Source: an uncultured bacterium
Lineage (GTDB): Bacteria; Cyanobacteriota; Vampirovibrionia; Gastranaerophilales; Gastranaerophilaceae
NCBI GenBank assembly: GCA_949288685.1
Contig: CASELB010000144.1
Span: forward strand, 1 to 5,787
Length of the DNA: 5,787 nucleotides
Direction: 5' to 3'
Positions 5,015-5,787 of the stretch are shown here, piece after piece. The notes below the pieces were generated by a model, which made no database searches, was not told where the DNA came from, and saw nothing but the letters and a program-made list of their open reading frames with translations. How positions within the stretch are numbered: the stretch's first letter is position 1; each line of letters begins with the position of its first letter. Position numbers and translations under genes: made by a program.

Positions 5015-5787
5015 ATGTCACAAGCTCTTTACACAGCAGGAACCGGGTTAAAAGCCGGAACCAACCAGATTAACGTTGTATCAAACAACGTTGCAAACAT
5101 GAACACGACAGCTTATAAATCAAGTCGTGTTAACTTTGAGACATTGTTTTACTCTGATTTGTCACATAGTTCGACAGCCAGCGTTACATCAGGCGGTGTT
5201 AATGCTAAACAGGTCGGGCACGGTGTTCAAATCGGAAGTATAACAAGGAACTTTACTCAAGGTACATTTATCAATACCGGAAGAGATCAGGATATGATGA
5301 TTTCCGGTAACGGATATTTTGTTGTAACTGACTCTAACGGTCAGAGTTTCTTAACCAGAGACGGTTCGTTTTCACTGGATTCAAACGGTGACCTTGTAAC
5401 ATCATCCGGTTACTATGTAATGGGTGCATCAAGCACTTATTCCACAACATCCTCAGATGTAAATATACATATCCCGACACTTTTAAATATGGATGTACAT
5501 GGTACACTGGCGGCTGAATATGGTGAAACCCTTGTTTCAGAAATGAATAATGCGGATATTACAGCCGGAACATTTACTATGATTATCAATGATGATGCCG
5601 GGCCTCAAACTGTAAATATTACTCTTGATCAAAATGATATTGACACAATGGATATAACCGCCCTTGTCGGGGAAATAAATACCCAAATACAAGCTGCTGG
5701 TGCTGACGATAAGGTTACGGTTGCAGTCGCTGACGGTATGATTAACTTTGTTGCAGCGGATGCAGATATTGCAATTGAGTTTGAAAC
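5015..5787 (+). CDS. flgE: Flagellar hook protein FlgE, N-terminal part (3' end outside window)
   Basis: This is the structural subunit of the universal-joint hook, exported by the flagellar type III system. The open frame runs without a stop to the window edge: 257 full codons plus two bases. The N terminus has the rod/hook family pattern: ALYTAGTGLKAGTNQINVVSNNVANMNTTAYK (4-35, with the SNNVANMNT core), and the second family block GRDQDMMISGNGYFVV is at about 89-104, followed by LTRDGSFSLDSNGDLV. These are shared by FlgE, FlgF and FlgG. FlgE is preferred because the gene directly follows flgD and because sequence after residue 145 diverges into what looks like an inserted outer domain rather than the short FlgF/FlgG body. 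Residues 180-257 resemble a flagellin 'hook IN' module. The missing C-terminal half should carry the closing D0/D1 helix. The ATG has a strong ribosome binding site. Confidence 0.88.
   Translation, partial: MSQALYTAGTGLKAGTNQINVVSNNVANMNTTAYKSSRVNFETLFYSDLSHSSTASVTSGGVNAKQVGHGVQIGSITRNFTQGTFINTGRDQDMMISGNGYFVVTDSNGQSFLTRDGSFSLDSNGDLVTSSGYYVMGASSTYSTTSSDVNIHIPTLLNMDVHGTLAAEYGETLVSEMNNADITAGTFTMIINDDAGPQTVNITLDQNDIDTMDITALVGEINTQIQAAGADDKVTVAVADGMINFVAADADIAIEFE

Overview
The window is AT-rich, reads entirely on the + strand, and is packed with genes. It joins a ribosome-related housekeeping pair to the start of a flagellar rod/hook gene cluster. The flagellar cluster indicates a motile bacterium. 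The L19 fragment (motifs such as FQGVGVERVFLVYSPRI) and the RbgA-type GTPase (DTPGIIPTRQDNQEAASKLA) look to me most like cyanobacterial versions. Photosynthetic cyanobacteria lack flagella, so a non-photosynthetic cyanobacterial relative (Vampirovibrionia/'Melainabacteria', for example a gut Gastranaerophilales-type organism) is my best guess. This is inferred from remembered family signatures, not from a search.

Layout. Positions 1-275 hold the C-terminal 90 residues of ribosomal protein L19 (rplS). Positions 262-1122 hold the circularly permuted GTPase RbgA/YlqF, which starts at a TTG inside the last codons of rplS. Positions 1123-1274 are a 152-base AT-rich gap without a gene. It has no convincing terminator but does contain a plausible housekeeping promoter (1181-1208) and a small inverted repeat just upstream of the next ribosome binding site. 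Four flagellar genes then follow with almost no spacing: fliJ (1275-1718, TTG start), fliK (1721-4327), flgD (4340-4975) and flgE (5015 to the window end, truncated).

How the genes work together. RbgA is a late 50S-subunit assembly factor, and its overlap with rplS suggests co-translation of a large-subunit protein and a large-subunit maturation GTPase. FliJ serves the flagellar type III export ATPase. FliK is the secreted hook-length ruler and substrate-specificity switch. FlgD is the hook cap (scaffold). FlgE is the hook subunit. The second unit is therefore a hook-building module. The order fliJ-fliK-flgD-flgE resembles the fla/che operon of Bacillus and relatives, but fliI is not directly upstream of fliJ.

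The most unusual element is FliK. At 868 residues it is about twice the length of the Salmonella protein, and some 590 residues of it are a low-complexity Asp/Glu/Thr-rich segment with decayed internal repeats. The FlgE fragment also carries a segment resembling the flagellin/FliD 'hook IN' module. I see no mobile element, CRISPR array, RNA gene or unknown defence-type system here; this is a largely ordinary region with an eccentric FliK.
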